NCBI RefSeq assembly: GCF_021190915.1
Contig: NZ_JAIOAP010000023.1
Location: 1-64,000, forward strand
Direction: 5' to 3'
Origin: Cohnella silvisoli
Lineage (GTDB): Bacteria > Bacillota > Bacilli > Paenibacillales > Paenibacillaceae
DNA length: 64,000 nt
A program made the translations under genes and the position numbers. Every line of letters begins with the position of its first letter. Positions within the stretch are counted from its first letter, which is position 1. Positions 31,998 to 40,344 of the stretch are shown in pieces. Below the pieces are notes generated by a model. The model did no database searches. It was given only the letters and a program-made list of their open reading frames with translations, and was not told where the DNA came from.

Positions 31998-33662
31998 GTG
32001 AATGACTTGGCATTTCCGTGGACGGATTTTACCCTGTTCGTATTGTTGTTTATTTTATTCGTAAGCGTTATCGCGTTTAATCGGATTACTCAAACTCACA
32101 AAGTGTATTTGGTCTTTCATTTTATAATGATGCTTTGGCCGCTCGGTCAATTTGCCGTCAAAATGACCGATTTTTCCGGCGTCCAGTTATTTTTCATTAA
32201 TATGTCTTTCGTCGCGATGGGAATGCTCGGTCCTGGATGGCTCGTTTTTGTTTTTTTCCTTACGGGTCGGGTCGAGCAGCTAAGGGCAGGGCGAATATTT
32301 ATCTACATCCTGCCTGCATTACTGTGTATTATTGGAGCGCTTTGGAATCCCCATGAGCTCTTCATGTCTCCGGTAGCGGGCAATTACCTTGACCGCATTT
32401 ACGGCCCTTTATTCTGGCTGCTCGTGCTCATTCAATTCACCTACTTCTTCACCGCTTTGATGAATATGTTCCACGCTCTCAAAACCGTCAGTTCCATCAA
32501 CCAGAGGAAACAGCTGGCAACCGCTTTGATCGGAATGTTCGTGCTGACGGGGTTCGGGCTTCTCGACGTGCTCGTCAATGTGCTGCTTGCCCAATGGCTT
32601 CCTGTAGTTCCCGGGTTGCTGGCGTCTGGAATTTTATTATCGGACTTGTGCTTCGTCATTGCCATTTACCGCTTCGGTATGTTTGATATTCTTAGCATGG
32701 CGCAACGGGATATCTTCGAACATATGACTACGGGTATTATCGTCGTGGATGAGAACGGCAAAGTGCTGGAGGTCAATCGCGGCGCTTCTCCGTTCGTGCA
32801 GTCGGCCAAAGGCGAAACGTTCGAAATGGAGAAGTTTCTCGCCCCATTGCAGACGCAAGGGGAAGTGTACGAGTTTTTGTATCGCTATTTGCATCATCCG
32901 TACGAGAAAATGCAGATGGAGTTTTCCTTGCACGAAAACGCCGGGCGACACGTATCGATTCAGATTTCGCCGGTGCTGGACGACCGCAAAACATTGCTGG
33001 GACGTATCATTACGTTTCATGACGTAACGGAGCTGCGCAAGCTGGTTGTGGAGATGAACCGCAAGAACGAAGCTCTGCATGAACGTAATTTGGAATTGAT
33101 CACAATTCAGGAAGAGCTGTTCCGCGTCAATCAGAAGCTCGAGCAAATGGCCGTAACGGACGGCCTCACCGGCTGCTTTAATCGCAGGTACCTCATGCAG
33201 CAGCTTGAGCATGAAGTACTGCTCAATATGAGATACCAAATTCCGTTCTCCATATTTCTCTTCGACATCGATCATTTCAAGCAGATTAACGACAAATACG
33301 GACACCTCGTAGGCGATGAAGTCATTCGAAGCACCGCCGATATCGTACGGACAAAACTTCGGAGGACGGATATTTTGGCGAGGTACGGAGGAGAAGAGTT
33401 CACGATCTATTTGCCGCATACGAATCGCGAGCAATCGGAGCTGTTGGCGGAAAGAATCATGTTAGCCGTCGGGGACAATTGGGTGGACGCCGGAACGGAA
33501 AAGGTCCACGTAACGATCAGCATGGGCGTTCTTTCGGAATCAAGCGAGGATTTAAGCTTCGACGATCCGAAGGAATACTTGCGCGAAGTGTTCTCCAGCG
33601 CGGATTCGGCATTGTACAAAGCAAAGAACGAGGGACGGAATCGTGTCGTCATGGCACGGTGA
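31998..33662 (+). CDS. Membrane diguanylate cyclase (7TM-PAS-GGDEF)
   Basis: Protein of 554 aa (GTG 31998; a TTG three codons on would have better spacing to AAAGGTG). Seven membrane helices occupy residues 8-225, like the 7TM sensor of histidine kinases. A PAS domain follows at about 235-345 (GIIVVDENGKVLEVNRGASP), then a short coiled coil, then GGDEF from 385: DGLTGCFNRRYLMQQL, FDIDHFKQINDKYGH and the active-site GGEEF in ARYGGEEFTIYL. The inhibitory I-site RxxD (RRTD) stands exactly five residues before GGEEF, so product feedback is expected. It synthesises c-di-GMP, which the adjacent riboswitch and PilZ protein can read. Confidence 0.93.
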   Translation: MNDLAFPWTDFTLFVLLFILFVSVIAFNRITQTHKVYLVFHFIMMLWPLGQFAVKMTDFSGVQLFFINMSFVAMGMLGPGWLVFVFFLTGRVEQLRAGRIFIYILPALLCIIGALWNPHELFMSPVAGNYLDRIYGPLFWLLVLIQFTYFFTALMNMFHALKTVSSINQRKQLATALIGMFVLTGFGLLDVLVNVLLAQWLPVVPGLLASGILLSDLCFVIAIYRFGMFDILSMAQRDIFEHMTTGIIVVDENGKVLEVNRGASPFVQSAKGETFEMEKFLAPLQTQGEVYEFLYRYLHHPYEKMQMEFSLHENAGRHVSIQISPVLDDRKTLLGRIITFHDVTELRKLVVEMNRKNEALHERNLELITIQEELFRVNQKLEQMAVTDGLTGCFNRRYLMQQLEHEVLLNMRYQIPFSIFLFDIDHFKQINDKYGHLVGDEVIRSTADIVRTKLRRTDILARYGGEEFTIYLPHTNREQSELLAERIMLAVGDNWVDAGTEKVHVTISMGVLSESSEDLSFDDPKEYLREVFSSADSALYKAKNEGRNRVVMAR

Positions 33663-33696
33663 AGCAAGGTATCCGCCGATAGGGTCAGCCCTAAAG

Positions 33697-33726
33697 GTGA
33701 CGGATGAAAACATAATGTGATACAAT
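33697..33726 (+). promoter_or_regulatory. Promoter of the riboswitch-PilZ transcript
   Basis: GTGACG (33697-33702) and TACAAT (33721-33726), 18-bp spacer. The predicted start near 33733 precedes the riboswitch, so the PilZ gene is transcribed separately from the cyclase. Confidence 0.5.
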
Positions 33727-33749
33727 CTCTTCAACAGAAAACAAAAATT

Positions 33750-33835
33750 CGAACAAGGCAAACTTGCTGAAAAGCAAGGACGCAAAGCTACAGGGTCTAA
33801 TGTTCGCAAGGACGATGACAGCCTGGCTGCCGATT
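33750..33835 (+). ncRNA. c-di-GMP-I (GEMM) riboswitch
   Basis: The core shows the GEMM-I landmarks in order: GGCAAAC, a GCTGAAAAGC-capped stem (GAAA tetraloop-like), GGACGCAAAGC, the CAGGGTCTAA turn, then a second stem and GGCTGCCGAT at the 3' end. Binding of c-di-GMP at the three-stem junction is established for this class. It lies between the diguanylate cyclase and the PilZ gene, in the leader of the latter. Confidence 0.9.
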
Positions 33836-33865
33836 AATCCCTTGCAGGGATTCATTAGGCAAATC

Positions 33866-33897
33866 AGGCTGCTTCCGATCGGGAGCTGCCTTTTTTT
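33866..33897 (+). terminator. Expression-platform terminator of the c-di-GMP riboswitch
   Basis: AGGCTGCTTCC pairs with GGGAGCTGCCT (one mismatch, one G-U) and is followed by seven T residues. Its left side (CAGGCTG, 33865-33871) is complementary to CAGCCTG (33819-33825) inside the aptamer, so the aptamer fold and terminator can compete. Ligand binding that locks the aptamer would then favour termination (off switch); direction is inferred. Confidence 0.75.
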
Positions 33898-33932
33898 ATG
33901 GGCTACAAGGCTAGAAAGGTGGTTTGGCGGGC

Positions 33933-34640
33933 ATGACTCAAAACGGAGATACCAGGAACATAAAGTCGGATCGGGAAAATGAACTGCTTCCCCTAAACGC
34001 GTTGCTTCACTGCCGAACCGTAGTAGAAGGGAAAAACTTCGTGACGACCGGCGTAATGACCAACTTAGAAGGCGAACTGTTTGAAGTCGAGATTCATGAG
34101 TACGATCAGTTTGAGTTGGGGGAAACGGTAAAACTGACGATATATTCCCCGATAGGTATTCAATCGATGCCTTCGGTCGTATTCGCCAAATACGAAGGGG
34201 CGATCGCCCTTCTGCAGCCACCCGATGTAGTCAAGCGTTTTAAGGAGAGGCGGGAGCACCCGCGGGTCGAAATAACCGGCAAAGCTCAAATCGTGCACGT
34301 GTTTAATGAAAATGGCGAAGAATTCGTTCCGGAAAATGCGAAACCTTTTATCGTTCATGATATCAGCATTTCGGGAATCAGCTTTTCGGGTCAAGACGCG
34401 CCTCATTTGTTGCCGAACTCTCGCTTGAAGGCAATGGTAGAAATCGGCTTCGGGTTCAGCTGCGAGCTTGAAATCGTCCGTCGCGAGCGTCATGAGGATG
34501 TTCTGCATTGCGGTGCCAAGATGCGAGTACTGGAACCGGAAATGTTGCGCCCGTTAAGAGCTTTGATTCTTCGTCAACAGGTCGAGAAGCATGCGCAAAC
34601 TCGGAGGGACCTAGTCAGTAAGCGTACTTTTAACGGCTGA
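33933..34640 (+). CDS. PilZ-domain c-di-GMP receptor (YpfA/YcgR-like)
   Basis: Protein of 235 aa. ATG 33933 is preferred over TTG 33924 because AAAGGTGG is 10 bases away. An N-terminal beta domain (VEGKNFVTTGVMTNLEGELF) is followed by PilZ with the RxxxR motif in ERREHPRVEI and the DxSxxG motif in HDISISGISFSG. Such proteins bind c-di-GMP and act on the flagellar motor or on exopolysaccharide enzymes. Being under a c-di-GMP riboswitch means both amount and activity respond to the same messenger. Confidence 0.9.
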   Translation: MTQNGDTRNIKSDRENELLPLNALLHCRTVVEGKNFVTTGVMTNLEGELFEVEIHEYDQFELGETVKLTIYSPIGIQSMPSVVFAKYEGAIALLQPPDVVKRFKERREHPRVEITGKAQIVHVFNENGEEFVPENAKPFIVHDISISGISFSGQDAPHLLPNSRLKAMVEIGFGFSCELEIVRRERHEDVLHCGAKMRVLEPEMLRPLRALILRQQVEKHAQTRRDLVSKRTFNG

Positions 34641-34659
34641 GCGGTAACGGAATATAACG

Positions 34660-34688
34660 TTCTGGAAACAAGGGATTCATGTTACAAT
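34660..34688 (+). promoter_or_regulatory. Promoter of the O-antigen-ligase-like gene
   Basis: TTCTGG (34660-34665) and TACAAT (34683-34688) with a 17-bp spacer; moderate match. It precedes a short leader with a terminator. Confidence 0.45.
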
Positions 34689-34697
34689 GAGTCACAT

Positions 34698-34762
34698 CGG
34701 GCAGGTTAAGAGGATGAAGCGAGTGGACAATCGACAGGCCCGTAAATGCGGCCTGTTTTTTT
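34698..34762 (+). promoter_or_regulatory. Attenuator-like leader with intrinsic terminator
   Basis: CAGGCC (34735-34740) pairs with GGCCTG (34750-34755) and is followed by seven T residues, a standard terminator. An alternative stem, CGGGC (34698-34702) with GCCCG (34738-34742), uses the same bases as the terminator's left arm. The two folds exclude each other, as in a transcription attenuator. No known aptamer class was recognised in the 30 nt between. Confidence 0.5.
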
Positions 34763-34800
34763 GCGTTTAGTGTGCGATGAGCTGGGAGGTGGATAAAGTC

Positions 34801-36978
34801 ATGCCTGGATTAGTGACGAATGGCTTAACCAAATCTTTGTTGATCGCCTTGGGAGTTGCCGCAGTTCTCGGATGGTCGGCGTATCGTTACGGAATGTTTT
34901 TCGAGAATGATTTCTATCGGCTGGAGGCATTTTTGTATATTGGATTGATCGTTTGGATAGTGTTTCATTCGGTGAATCGGCGTGTTGGAGCAATTCCGCT
35001 ATGGGCGCTGCTGCCCTTCGGGATGTTTGCCGTATATGCTTTGGAGTTGTCGCTTGGACCCGCTTCCGTCAAAGGAACGATCGATGCCATGCTGCGTTGG
35101 TTAGCTTATAGCTCGTGGACCTTGCTGCTATGGGGATTATGGCGCAAGCCGGAGAGCAGGGTTTGGGGCTTGGCCGCCATTCAGTCCGCAGGTTTATTGC
35201 TGCTTGCCGGCGGCTGGGCGGGCTGGTATGGCTGGACTTCCTTCACGGAAATCGTGCTCAAATTCAATGATGCGGAATTATCGGCGACCGGAGCGCGTTT
35301 AGCCGGCTTTATGCAATATCCTAACGCATACGGTGCCGTAATGGCTGCATTTTTATTGATGCAGCTCCAAGCATGGACAAGCTCCGGAAAGCATAAAGGA
35401 TATTCGTGGTTGGCGGCCGCGACGGTCATACCTTACGGAGGAGCTATCTTGCTAACGGAATCCCGAGGGGCTGTCGTCGCATTAGCGCTGGGACTCTTTT
35501 TGGCTTTCCTCCTTGCAGACCGCCCAGGCCGTAGGAAACTGCTGCTTATATCAGGCATTACGGCGATCGGATCCGCGCTTATGGCTAAGGCTGCATGGAA
35601 TTGGATGGAAGCGGTAAATGAATTCGAAGGCGTGGTCAAGTATCAAACATGGGCTAGCGGACAATTCTGGATATCTGTTGCAAGTGCGCTTGCTGGAACA
35701 ATTGTGCTCATTGGACTTATAATCTATCAGAATCGGAAAGCTAGCGGCAATGGATTAAACTCTATCGAAAATAGAGCGTGGCTGGCTGTTTCATGGATCG
35801 TCGCCGGATCGGGAATGGCGGTCGCCGCATGGGCCGCGTTCGGAAGCGCCGGAGCGCGGATTGCCGGTCATTATGGAACGGTAGCCTCGCGAAAGCTGTT
35901 CTATGCGGACGCTTGGGAAATGTTCAAGCATTCTCCTTGGCTAGGATATGGCGGGGAGAGCTGGCGAATGTTGTTTGGTTTATATCAAAGCCAGCCGTAT
36001 GTAGGCAATGAAGTTCATAGCGGCTATATCGAAATCGCGCTCGATACGGGACTGGTTGGGTTATCGCTGCTGCTGATCATGATAATCGTATATTTGTCGA
36101 AAATAGGGAAGCACCGGAAGGCCGCGGTTGCCCCGGCTGCGGTTTTGCTCATTCATGCCGCGGTTGATTTCGATTGGTCATATGGGTTCGTATGGCTGCT
36201 GTTGCTTGCTTGGTTTATGTTGCATATTGCTCCTTCGGAGGAGAGGGCAGCTATCCTCTCGGGAGCTTGGCGACCGATCGGCCGCCTAGGGCTTGCGCTG
36301 CTGCTTGTCGGCAGCGCTATGATAGCGCTTTGGGCGGCGTGGCGATCCGACGCCGCCCAAAGCGCCCGCGCCGCCGCCGCATCGGCGGCGACGCCTGCCG
36401 CGCGCGAAGCGCAGCTGCGCGCGGCGCTTGAGGCGAATCCCGCGTGGTCGCGGATTCGCCTAGAGCTCGCGCCGCTCCTGCCATTGCAGGAGCAGGCGAG
36501 CCTGCTGGAGGCGGGGCTGCGGTATGAACCGCAGGCCCCGCCGCTGCTCTTGAAGCTCGGCATAGCTTATGCCGAGCTTGGCGATGTTGCGCAAGCGCGC
36601 AGCCGCTTGCGCGAGGCGTTGCGGCTCGAGCGCTTTAGCCGCGAGGGGCAAACCGCCGCGATCGCGGCTATGGCGAGCTTGGCGAAGGCTCGCCAAGAGG
36701 GCGGGGACGCGGAGCAAGCGCGCGAGGCCGCTGAAGCGACGATGTCTATGTTCGAGCAATACCGAGCGCTCGACCGTCAAGTTACTGCTATGCGTAATCC
36801 GGCCAATGGCAAGAAATTCAGGCTGACCATAGCGTCCAAGCTGCATGCCGCCCAATGCTTAATCCTGCTGTCGCGAACAGATGAAGCGGGAATCCTCTTG
36901 CGGGAAGTCATCGACGAAGGCGACGAGGACTGGCAGGAGCAGGCGCGCGAGCTTCTTAACAGCTTGCCGAATCTCTAA
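34801..36978 (+). CDS. O-antigen ligase-like (Wzy_C) membrane protein with C-terminal TPR region
   Basis: Protein of 725 aa starting at MPGLVTNGLTKSLLIALG, with GGGAGGTGG 9 bases upstream. About 12 membrane helices span residues 10-490, with the large extracytoplasmic loop of WaaL/Wzy_C enzymes (GYGGESWRMLFGLYQSQPYV, NEVHSGYIEIALDTGLVGLS). Residues about 510-725 form tetratricopeptide-like repeats (LKLGIAYAELGDVAQARSRL), very rich in Ala and Arg and encoded by markedly GC-rich DNA (36.33-36.75 kb). Such ligases join lipid-linked polymers to acceptors, here probably a teichoic acid, exopolysaccharide or pilin glycan. Confidence 0.82.
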   Translation: MPGLVTNGLTKSLLIALGVAAVLGWSAYRYGMFFENDFYRLEAFLYIGLIVWIVFHSVNRRVGAIPLWALLPFGMFAVYALELSLGPASVKGTIDAMLRWLAYSSWTLLLWGLWRKPESRVWGLAAIQSAGLLLLAGGWAGWYGWTSFTEIVLKFNDAELSATGARLAGFMQYPNAYGAVMAAFLLMQLQAWTSSGKHKGYSWLAAATVIPYGGAILLTESRGAVVALALGLFLAFLLADRPGRRKLLLISGITAIGSALMAKAAWNWMEAVNEFEGVVKYQTWASGQFWISVASALAGTIVLIGLIIYQNRKASGNGLNSIENRAWLAVSWIVAGSGMAVAAWAAFGSAGARIAGHYGTVASRKLFYADAWEMFKHSPWLGYGGESWRMLFGLYQSQPYVGNEVHSGYIEIALDTGLVGLSLLLIMIIVYLSKIGKHRKAAVAPAAVLLIHAAVDFDWSYGFVWLLLLAWFMLHIAPSEERAAILSGAWRPIGRLGLALLLVGSAMIALWAAWRSDAAQSARAAAASAATPAAREAQLRAALEANPAWSRIRLELAPLLPLQEQASLLEAGLRYEPQAPPLLLKLGIAYAELGDVAQARSRLREALRLERFSREGQTAAIAAMASLAKARQEGGDAEQAREAAEATMSMFEQYRALDRQVTAMRNPANGKKFRLTIASKLHAAQCLILLSRTDEAGILLREVIDEGDEDWQEQARELLNSLPNL

Positions 36979-37268
36979 TCCAGCCGCTTCACTGCAAGAC
37001 ATTCGAGGAAAAACCGGAAAAATGGACGCGGGATTGGGAGGATGTCCGTGATGACGAGCTCTGCTGTCACATACATTGAAGCAAACGTGACAAAGAAGTG
37101 ATCCAATGGCTGTCCAACACAGAAAACCTCTCCTAGGAGATTCCAAAAAGTCCCGCATCATTCTCCCTAAAATATCCAATCGTTCCCGTAGTACGAGCAG
37201 TAGCCCGATCTTTGCCCGTCTTACTTTCGCGATTATCGGCTAATGCGATGCGAGCCTATGCATGCAAC
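36979..37268. other. Gap without a supported gene
   Basis: A 290-bp stretch with only short frames in both directions. One plus frame (with EEKPEKWTRDWEDVRDDELC) has protein-like composition but no start or ribosome site, so it may be a gene remnant. No repeat or RNA element was recognised. Confidence 0.4.
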
Positions 37269-37305
37269 AAAAACGGAGACGCGCCATAAGCGGTCTCCGT
37301 TTTTT
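37269..37305 (-). terminator. Bidirectional terminator
   Basis: AAAAACGGAGAC pairs with GTCTCCGTTTTT across an 11-base loop (the stem extends by one more G-C pair). It closes the minus-strand gene at 37312 and could also act on the plus strand. Confidence 0.85.
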
Positions 37306-37311
37306 GCTGCG

Positions 37312-37623
37312 CTACCCGCCAAAAGCATCGCGGAAAGCTTGCATGAGCTTTACCCGGTCCACGTTCCACAATGCCGCGATTTCCTCGCTGATTTCATCGT
37401 CCCACCAGTCGGCCAAAGCTTTGCGGTTGCTGCGATTTTCCGCGATCCACATGAGGTTGCCGATGACCCGGTCTACGTATAATTGTTCGGCTTGCTTCAC
37501 CAGGGGAGCGGGAATGTGCAACTTTAACCTTTTTACGGTACGGTACAACTCATTGCCGCAAGCCCTGCGAATGCTGCGGGGAGTAGGGAGCGGGGCGGCA
37601 TGCTTTTCCTGAAACATTTTCAT
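37312..37623 (-). CDS. Conserved-looking small basic protein of unknown function
   Basis: Protein of 103 aa. It starts with TPRSIRRACGNELYRTVKRL, then an amphipathic stretch (IPAPLVKQAEQLYVDRVIGN) and a Trp-rich part (ALADWWDDEISEEIAALWNV). It is soluble and helical. No family was identified. It is read toward its own terminator, and the cupredoxin gene lies 60 bp upstream on the same strand, so the two may share a transcript. Confidence 0.6.
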   Translation of the reverse strand: MKMFQEKHAAPLPTPRSIRRACGNELYRTVKRLKLHIPAPLVKQAEQLYVDRVIGNLMWIAENRSNRKALADWWDDEISEEIAALWNVDRVKLMQAFRDAFGG

Positions 37624-37683
37624 CGGGCGTCACCCAACCTCTCTTCCCATACCCTATGCAGGGGAGAAAGAGGAGGTCACAGG

Positions 37684-38133
37684 TTACTGCACGACTAGAT
37701 AGCCAACCATAGGCCCGCCCGATTTCGGATCGGAGTGGGTTTGGCAGATGATGGAGTATACACCCGCTTCCTTCGGCGTGAACCGAACAATCGTTGTTTT
37801 TCCTTTGTGGATCTCGCCGGAAACATCTAGACCTTCGATGACGAAAGGATGAGACTGCCCATTTACCCCGGAAATGCGAAGCTCGACCGGCTGGCCTTTA
37901 TGGACGATGACCGTACCCGGGTAAAAAACGTACGATTCCAGCTTTTTGCCGCTGTCGGACGTAGCCGTGAATTCCCCTGTCACCAGTTGAATGACCTGCG
38001 TGTTTTCTCCCGCGGGCGCCAACGTTGGCTTGGTCTGCTGCCAACCGAAATAAGCGCCGGCCAGAATAACGACAACTGCTAGAATCGTGTAGAATTGAAT
38101 CTTTTTCCTGTTTAGAATAACGATTTTACTCAT
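37684..38133 (-). CDS. Membrane-anchored cupredoxin-domain protein
   Basis: Protein of 149 aa. One N-terminal membrane helix (YTILAVVVILAGAYFGW) is followed by a cupredoxin beta sandwich. The type 1 copper ligands are all present in order: His in GQSHPFVIEG, Cys and His in IICQTHSDP and Met in GGPMVGY. The family resembles nitrous oxide reductase/cytochrome oxidase subunit II-like cupredoxins of unknown partners. It should face the outside and carry electrons or bind copper. Confidence 0.88.
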   Translation of the reverse strand: MSKIVILNRKKIQFYTILAVVVILAGAYFGWQQTKPTLAPAGENTQVIQLVTGEFTATSDSGKKLESYVFYPGTVIVHKGQPVELRISGVNGQSHPFVIEGLDVSGEIHKGKTTIVRFTPKEAGVYSIICQTHSDPKSGGPMVGYLVVQ

Positions 38134-38302
38134 GCCGCTCTCTCCTCTTCAACTTTGTCCACCTATCGCAGTGTATGCGCGGGCCCGTCCCGGCATGACA
38201 AGCCCGCGATGATTTTCCTATCTGTTCGCATAACTGGAAGAAGGGCGTTGACGTATGCTAGAATAGAAACGGTTATTAAGGGATAGAAAGTGGGTTTTAG
38301 CC

Positions 38303-38914
38303 ATGATGGATACGTTGCACGAATGGTTGTCCCAAATTCTCGTATGGATAGAGAGCTTGGGTTATTGGGGCATTATTATCGGTCTTGCCATTGAAGTCAT
38401 TCCAAGCGAAATCGTGTTAGCGTATGCCGGCTACCTCGTTTACAAAGGAGATATTACTTTCCTTGGCGCAGTAATCTGCGGAACGATCGGCGCGATTCTC
38501 CAGCAATGGTTGCTTTATGCGATCGGACGTTATGGAGGCAGGCCTTTCCTGGACAAGTTCGGGAAATTTTTGCACTTGAAGCCTAAGCACGTCGATATCG
38601 CGGAAAAATGGTTTGCCAAGTACGGTCCCGTTATCGTATTTACAGGCCGTTTCGTACCGGTTATGCGTCAGGTCGTTTCCATACCGGCGGGAATGGCTCG
38701 TATGAAGCTAAGCCAATTTACATTGCTGACGGTGCTTGCTTCTATCCCGTGGTCAATTCTATTCGTTTGGTTAGGTTCGTCGCTTGGCGAAAATTGGGAG
38801 AATATCAAAGGCGAGGCGGCCAAGTACGTCCAACCGATCATCCTGATCGCCATTGCGCTTTTAGTTGCTTATTTCCTGTACCAATATTTGCGCAAGAGAG
38901 GCAAAAGCATCTAA
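38303..38914 (+). CDS. DedA-family membrane protein
   Basis: Protein of 203 aa. The DedA/SNARE-associated signature is present: IPSEIVLAYAGYLVYKGD, LLYAIGRYGGRPFLDKFGK and VFTGRFVPVMRQVVSIPAGM. Members are undecaprenyl-phosphate or phospholipid flippases with re-entrant helices. It may recycle carrier lipid for the glycan pathways nearby (inference). Start ATG after a weak ribosome site. Confidence 0.92.
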   Translation: MMDTLHEWLSQILVWIESLGYWGIIIGLAIEVIPSEIVLAYAGYLVYKGDITFLGAVICGTIGAILQQWLLYAIGRYGGRPFLDKFGKFLHLKPKHVDIAEKWFAKYGPVIVFTGRFVPVMRQVVSIPAGMARMKLSQFTLLTVLASIPWSILFVWLGSSLGENWENIKGEAAKYVQPIILIAIALLVAYFLYQYLRKRGKSI

Positions 38915-38953
38915 AATAAGCTACATAACCGGAACATGAGAGGGGATTTACGC

Positions 38954-39520
38954 ATGAGCCAATTGCTAGCCAGTAAATTAAATCAAGGCCTTTCACCCCG
39001 TCAATTCGTGGAAAGCATGACCAAAAACGAAGACGCGTTTTCTTCCTGGTATAATCAATTCCAATGGAATGATGCGGAGCTGGAAGAGTTTTACGAATCG
39101 TTGAACAACCGCGACGATCTGCGTTGCTTGATCATAGCCGCCGATTGGTGCGGAGATGTCGTGCGCAATGTGCCGGTTGTCTTTCAGGCTATGGAAAAGG
39201 CGGGTATACCGACCGAAGTGTTGATCATGGAGCAGCATTTAGATCTGATGGACCAGCATTTGACGATGGGCGGGCGCGCGATTCCGGTCGTTCTGTTCAC
39301 GGACACGGGCGGACATTTGCTTGGCAAGTGGGGAGCTCGTCCGAAGCACGTTCAAGAAGTCATGAATGCTTTCAAAGCAGCGAACCCGGACAGGGAAGCG
39401 CCGGATTATCAGGAGAAAATCACGGTAGCCCGGCAAGAGATGGGACGTCGCTACGGTGAAGATACAGGGTACCAAACGATTATTTTGCAGGAAATACGCG
39501 ACATTTTGTCCGGCGTTTGA
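38954..39520 (+). CDS. Thioredoxin-family protein
   Basis: Protein of 188 aa from MSQLLASKLNQGLSPRQFVE (GAGGGGATTTACGC upstream). The thioredoxin fold is seen in LIIAADWCGDVVRNVPVVFQ and the cis-Pro segment RAIPVVLFTDTGG. The active site has only one Cys (WCGDV), so it is a monothiol variant, as in the Thioredoxin_9 type YtpP/YneN-like proteins. Its role in redox or bacillithiol chemistry is not determined. It lies 14 bp before the MBL-fold gene. Confidence 0.85.
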   Translation: MSQLLASKLNQGLSPRQFVESMTKNEDAFSSWYNQFQWNDAELEEFYESLNNRDDLRCLIIAADWCGDVVRNVPVVFQAMEKAGIPTEVLIMEQHLDLMDQHLTMGGRAIPVVLFTDTGGHLLGKWGARPKHVQEVMNAFKAANPDREAPDYQEKITVARQEMGRRYGEDTGYQTIILQEIRDILSGV

Positions 39521-39533
39521 GGTCGAATAGACG

Positions 39534-40160
39534 ATGCTGACTTTTCAGAGATTTTCGTTAGGGGCTCTTCAGACGAATGCTTACGTGGTCGTGAACACGG
39601 AACGGACGCATGCCATTGTCATCGATCCGGGAACTGCCGATGGAGCGCTTATGCGCAAGCTTGACGGGCTAAAGGTTGAAGCCATATTGCTTACTCACGC
39701 TCATTTCGACCATATCGGCGGAGTGGATGCTTTACGCAACAAGTATGGCTGCCCCGTTTATCTTCATGCACTGGAGAAAGACTGGCTAACCGATGCCGGG
39801 AAAAACGGTTCCAACCGCTGGGCGGACGTTACGCCGCCGATCACGACGGCCTTGCCGGACCATCATTTCGAGGATGGGCAAGCGCTGGAGTTCATTGGAG
39901 AAACGTTTCATGTGAAGCACACGCCGGGTCATTCTCCGGGAAGCGTCAGCCTTCTGGTCGGCGACCTTCTATTTGCCGGGGATGCGTTATTTCATCGATC
40001 AGTAGGTCGGACGGATTTACCTGGCGGCAATCAGGATCAGTTATTCCGTTCTATTCGCGAGAAGCTTTACGTTCTCCCGGAATCCGTACTCGTGCTGCCC
40101 GGACATGGACCGGAAACGACCATCGGAGATGAACGGCGCGAGAACCCTTTTGTTAGATAA
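39534..40160 (+). CDS. MBL-fold metallohydrolase (glyoxalase II-like)
   Basis: Protein of 208 aa. The metal motif HxHxDH is clear in LTHAHFDHIGGVDAL, with further His in TPGHSPGSVS and LPGHGPETTIG and Asp in LFAGDALFHRS. Length and the final PGHGPET segment fit the YqgX-like glyoxalase II subfamily. It may act on bacillithiol or other thioester intermediates. It is cotranscribed with the thioredoxin-like gene. Confidence 0.9.
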   Translation: MLTFQRFSLGALQTNAYVVVNTERTHAIVIDPGTADGALMRKLDGLKVEAILLTHAHFDHIGGVDALRNKYGCPVYLHALEKDWLTDAGKNGSNRWADVTPPITTALPDHHFEDGQALEFIGETFHVKHTPGHSPGSVSLLVGDLLFAGDALFHRSVGRTDLPGGNQDQLFRSIREKLYVLPESVLVLPGHGPETTIGDERRENPFVR

Positions 40161-40195
40161 AAGGCAAGTTTTGCGGTAAATTGTAAAAAAAAGTA

Positions 40196-40224
40196 TTTAC
40201 AGACGTATTTGGATTTGATATAGT
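40196..40224 (+). promoter_or_regulatory. Strong SigA promoter of the Tad pilus operon
   Basis: TTTACA (40196-40201), exactly 17 bp, TATAGT (40219-40224). The predicted start is near 40231, about 115 nt before cpaB. Confidence 0.7.
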
Positions 40225-40231
40225 GATCGTT

Positions 40232-40318
40232 GTCAAGCCCATACAGGCTAATGTTTATAAGATTTGACTGCGAAGAACGCAGGCGATGGAGGGAAACCTC
40301 TTGCGCCTGCGTTTTTTA
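40232..40318 (+). promoter_or_regulatory. Attenuator leader of the Tad pilus operon (unassigned RNA)
   Basis: The leader starts with a small structure, GTCAA (40232-40236) pairing with TTGAC (40264-40268) around a GCC/GGC hairpin. It ends in a terminator whose arms ACGCAGGCG and CGCCTGCGT flank a GGAGG-GAAA-CCTCT hairpin and are followed by TTTTTTATT. CTGCG (40268-40272) can pair with CGCAG (40278-40282), which would take the terminator's left arm. So a 5' domain, an antiterminator and a terminator can exchange. No known riboswitch class was recognised. Confidence 0.55.
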
Positions 40319-40344
40319 TTTTCCGGAGAGATGAGGGTGGATCG

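Noticed and set aside
32637..33434. 265-codon minus-strand frame opposite the diguanylate cyclase
   Set aside because: It is antisense to well-supported PAS and GGDEF coding sequence, has no ribosome site and no recognisable motif.
33691..34221. 176-codon minus-strand frame opposite the riboswitch and PilZ gene
   Set aside because: It overlaps a conserved RNA element and a clear PilZ gene, and its composition is Ser/Arg-rich noise.
36859..37179. 106-codon minus-strand frame after the ligase-like gene
   Set aside because: It is mostly antisense to the TPR coding region, and its start lacks a ribosome site.
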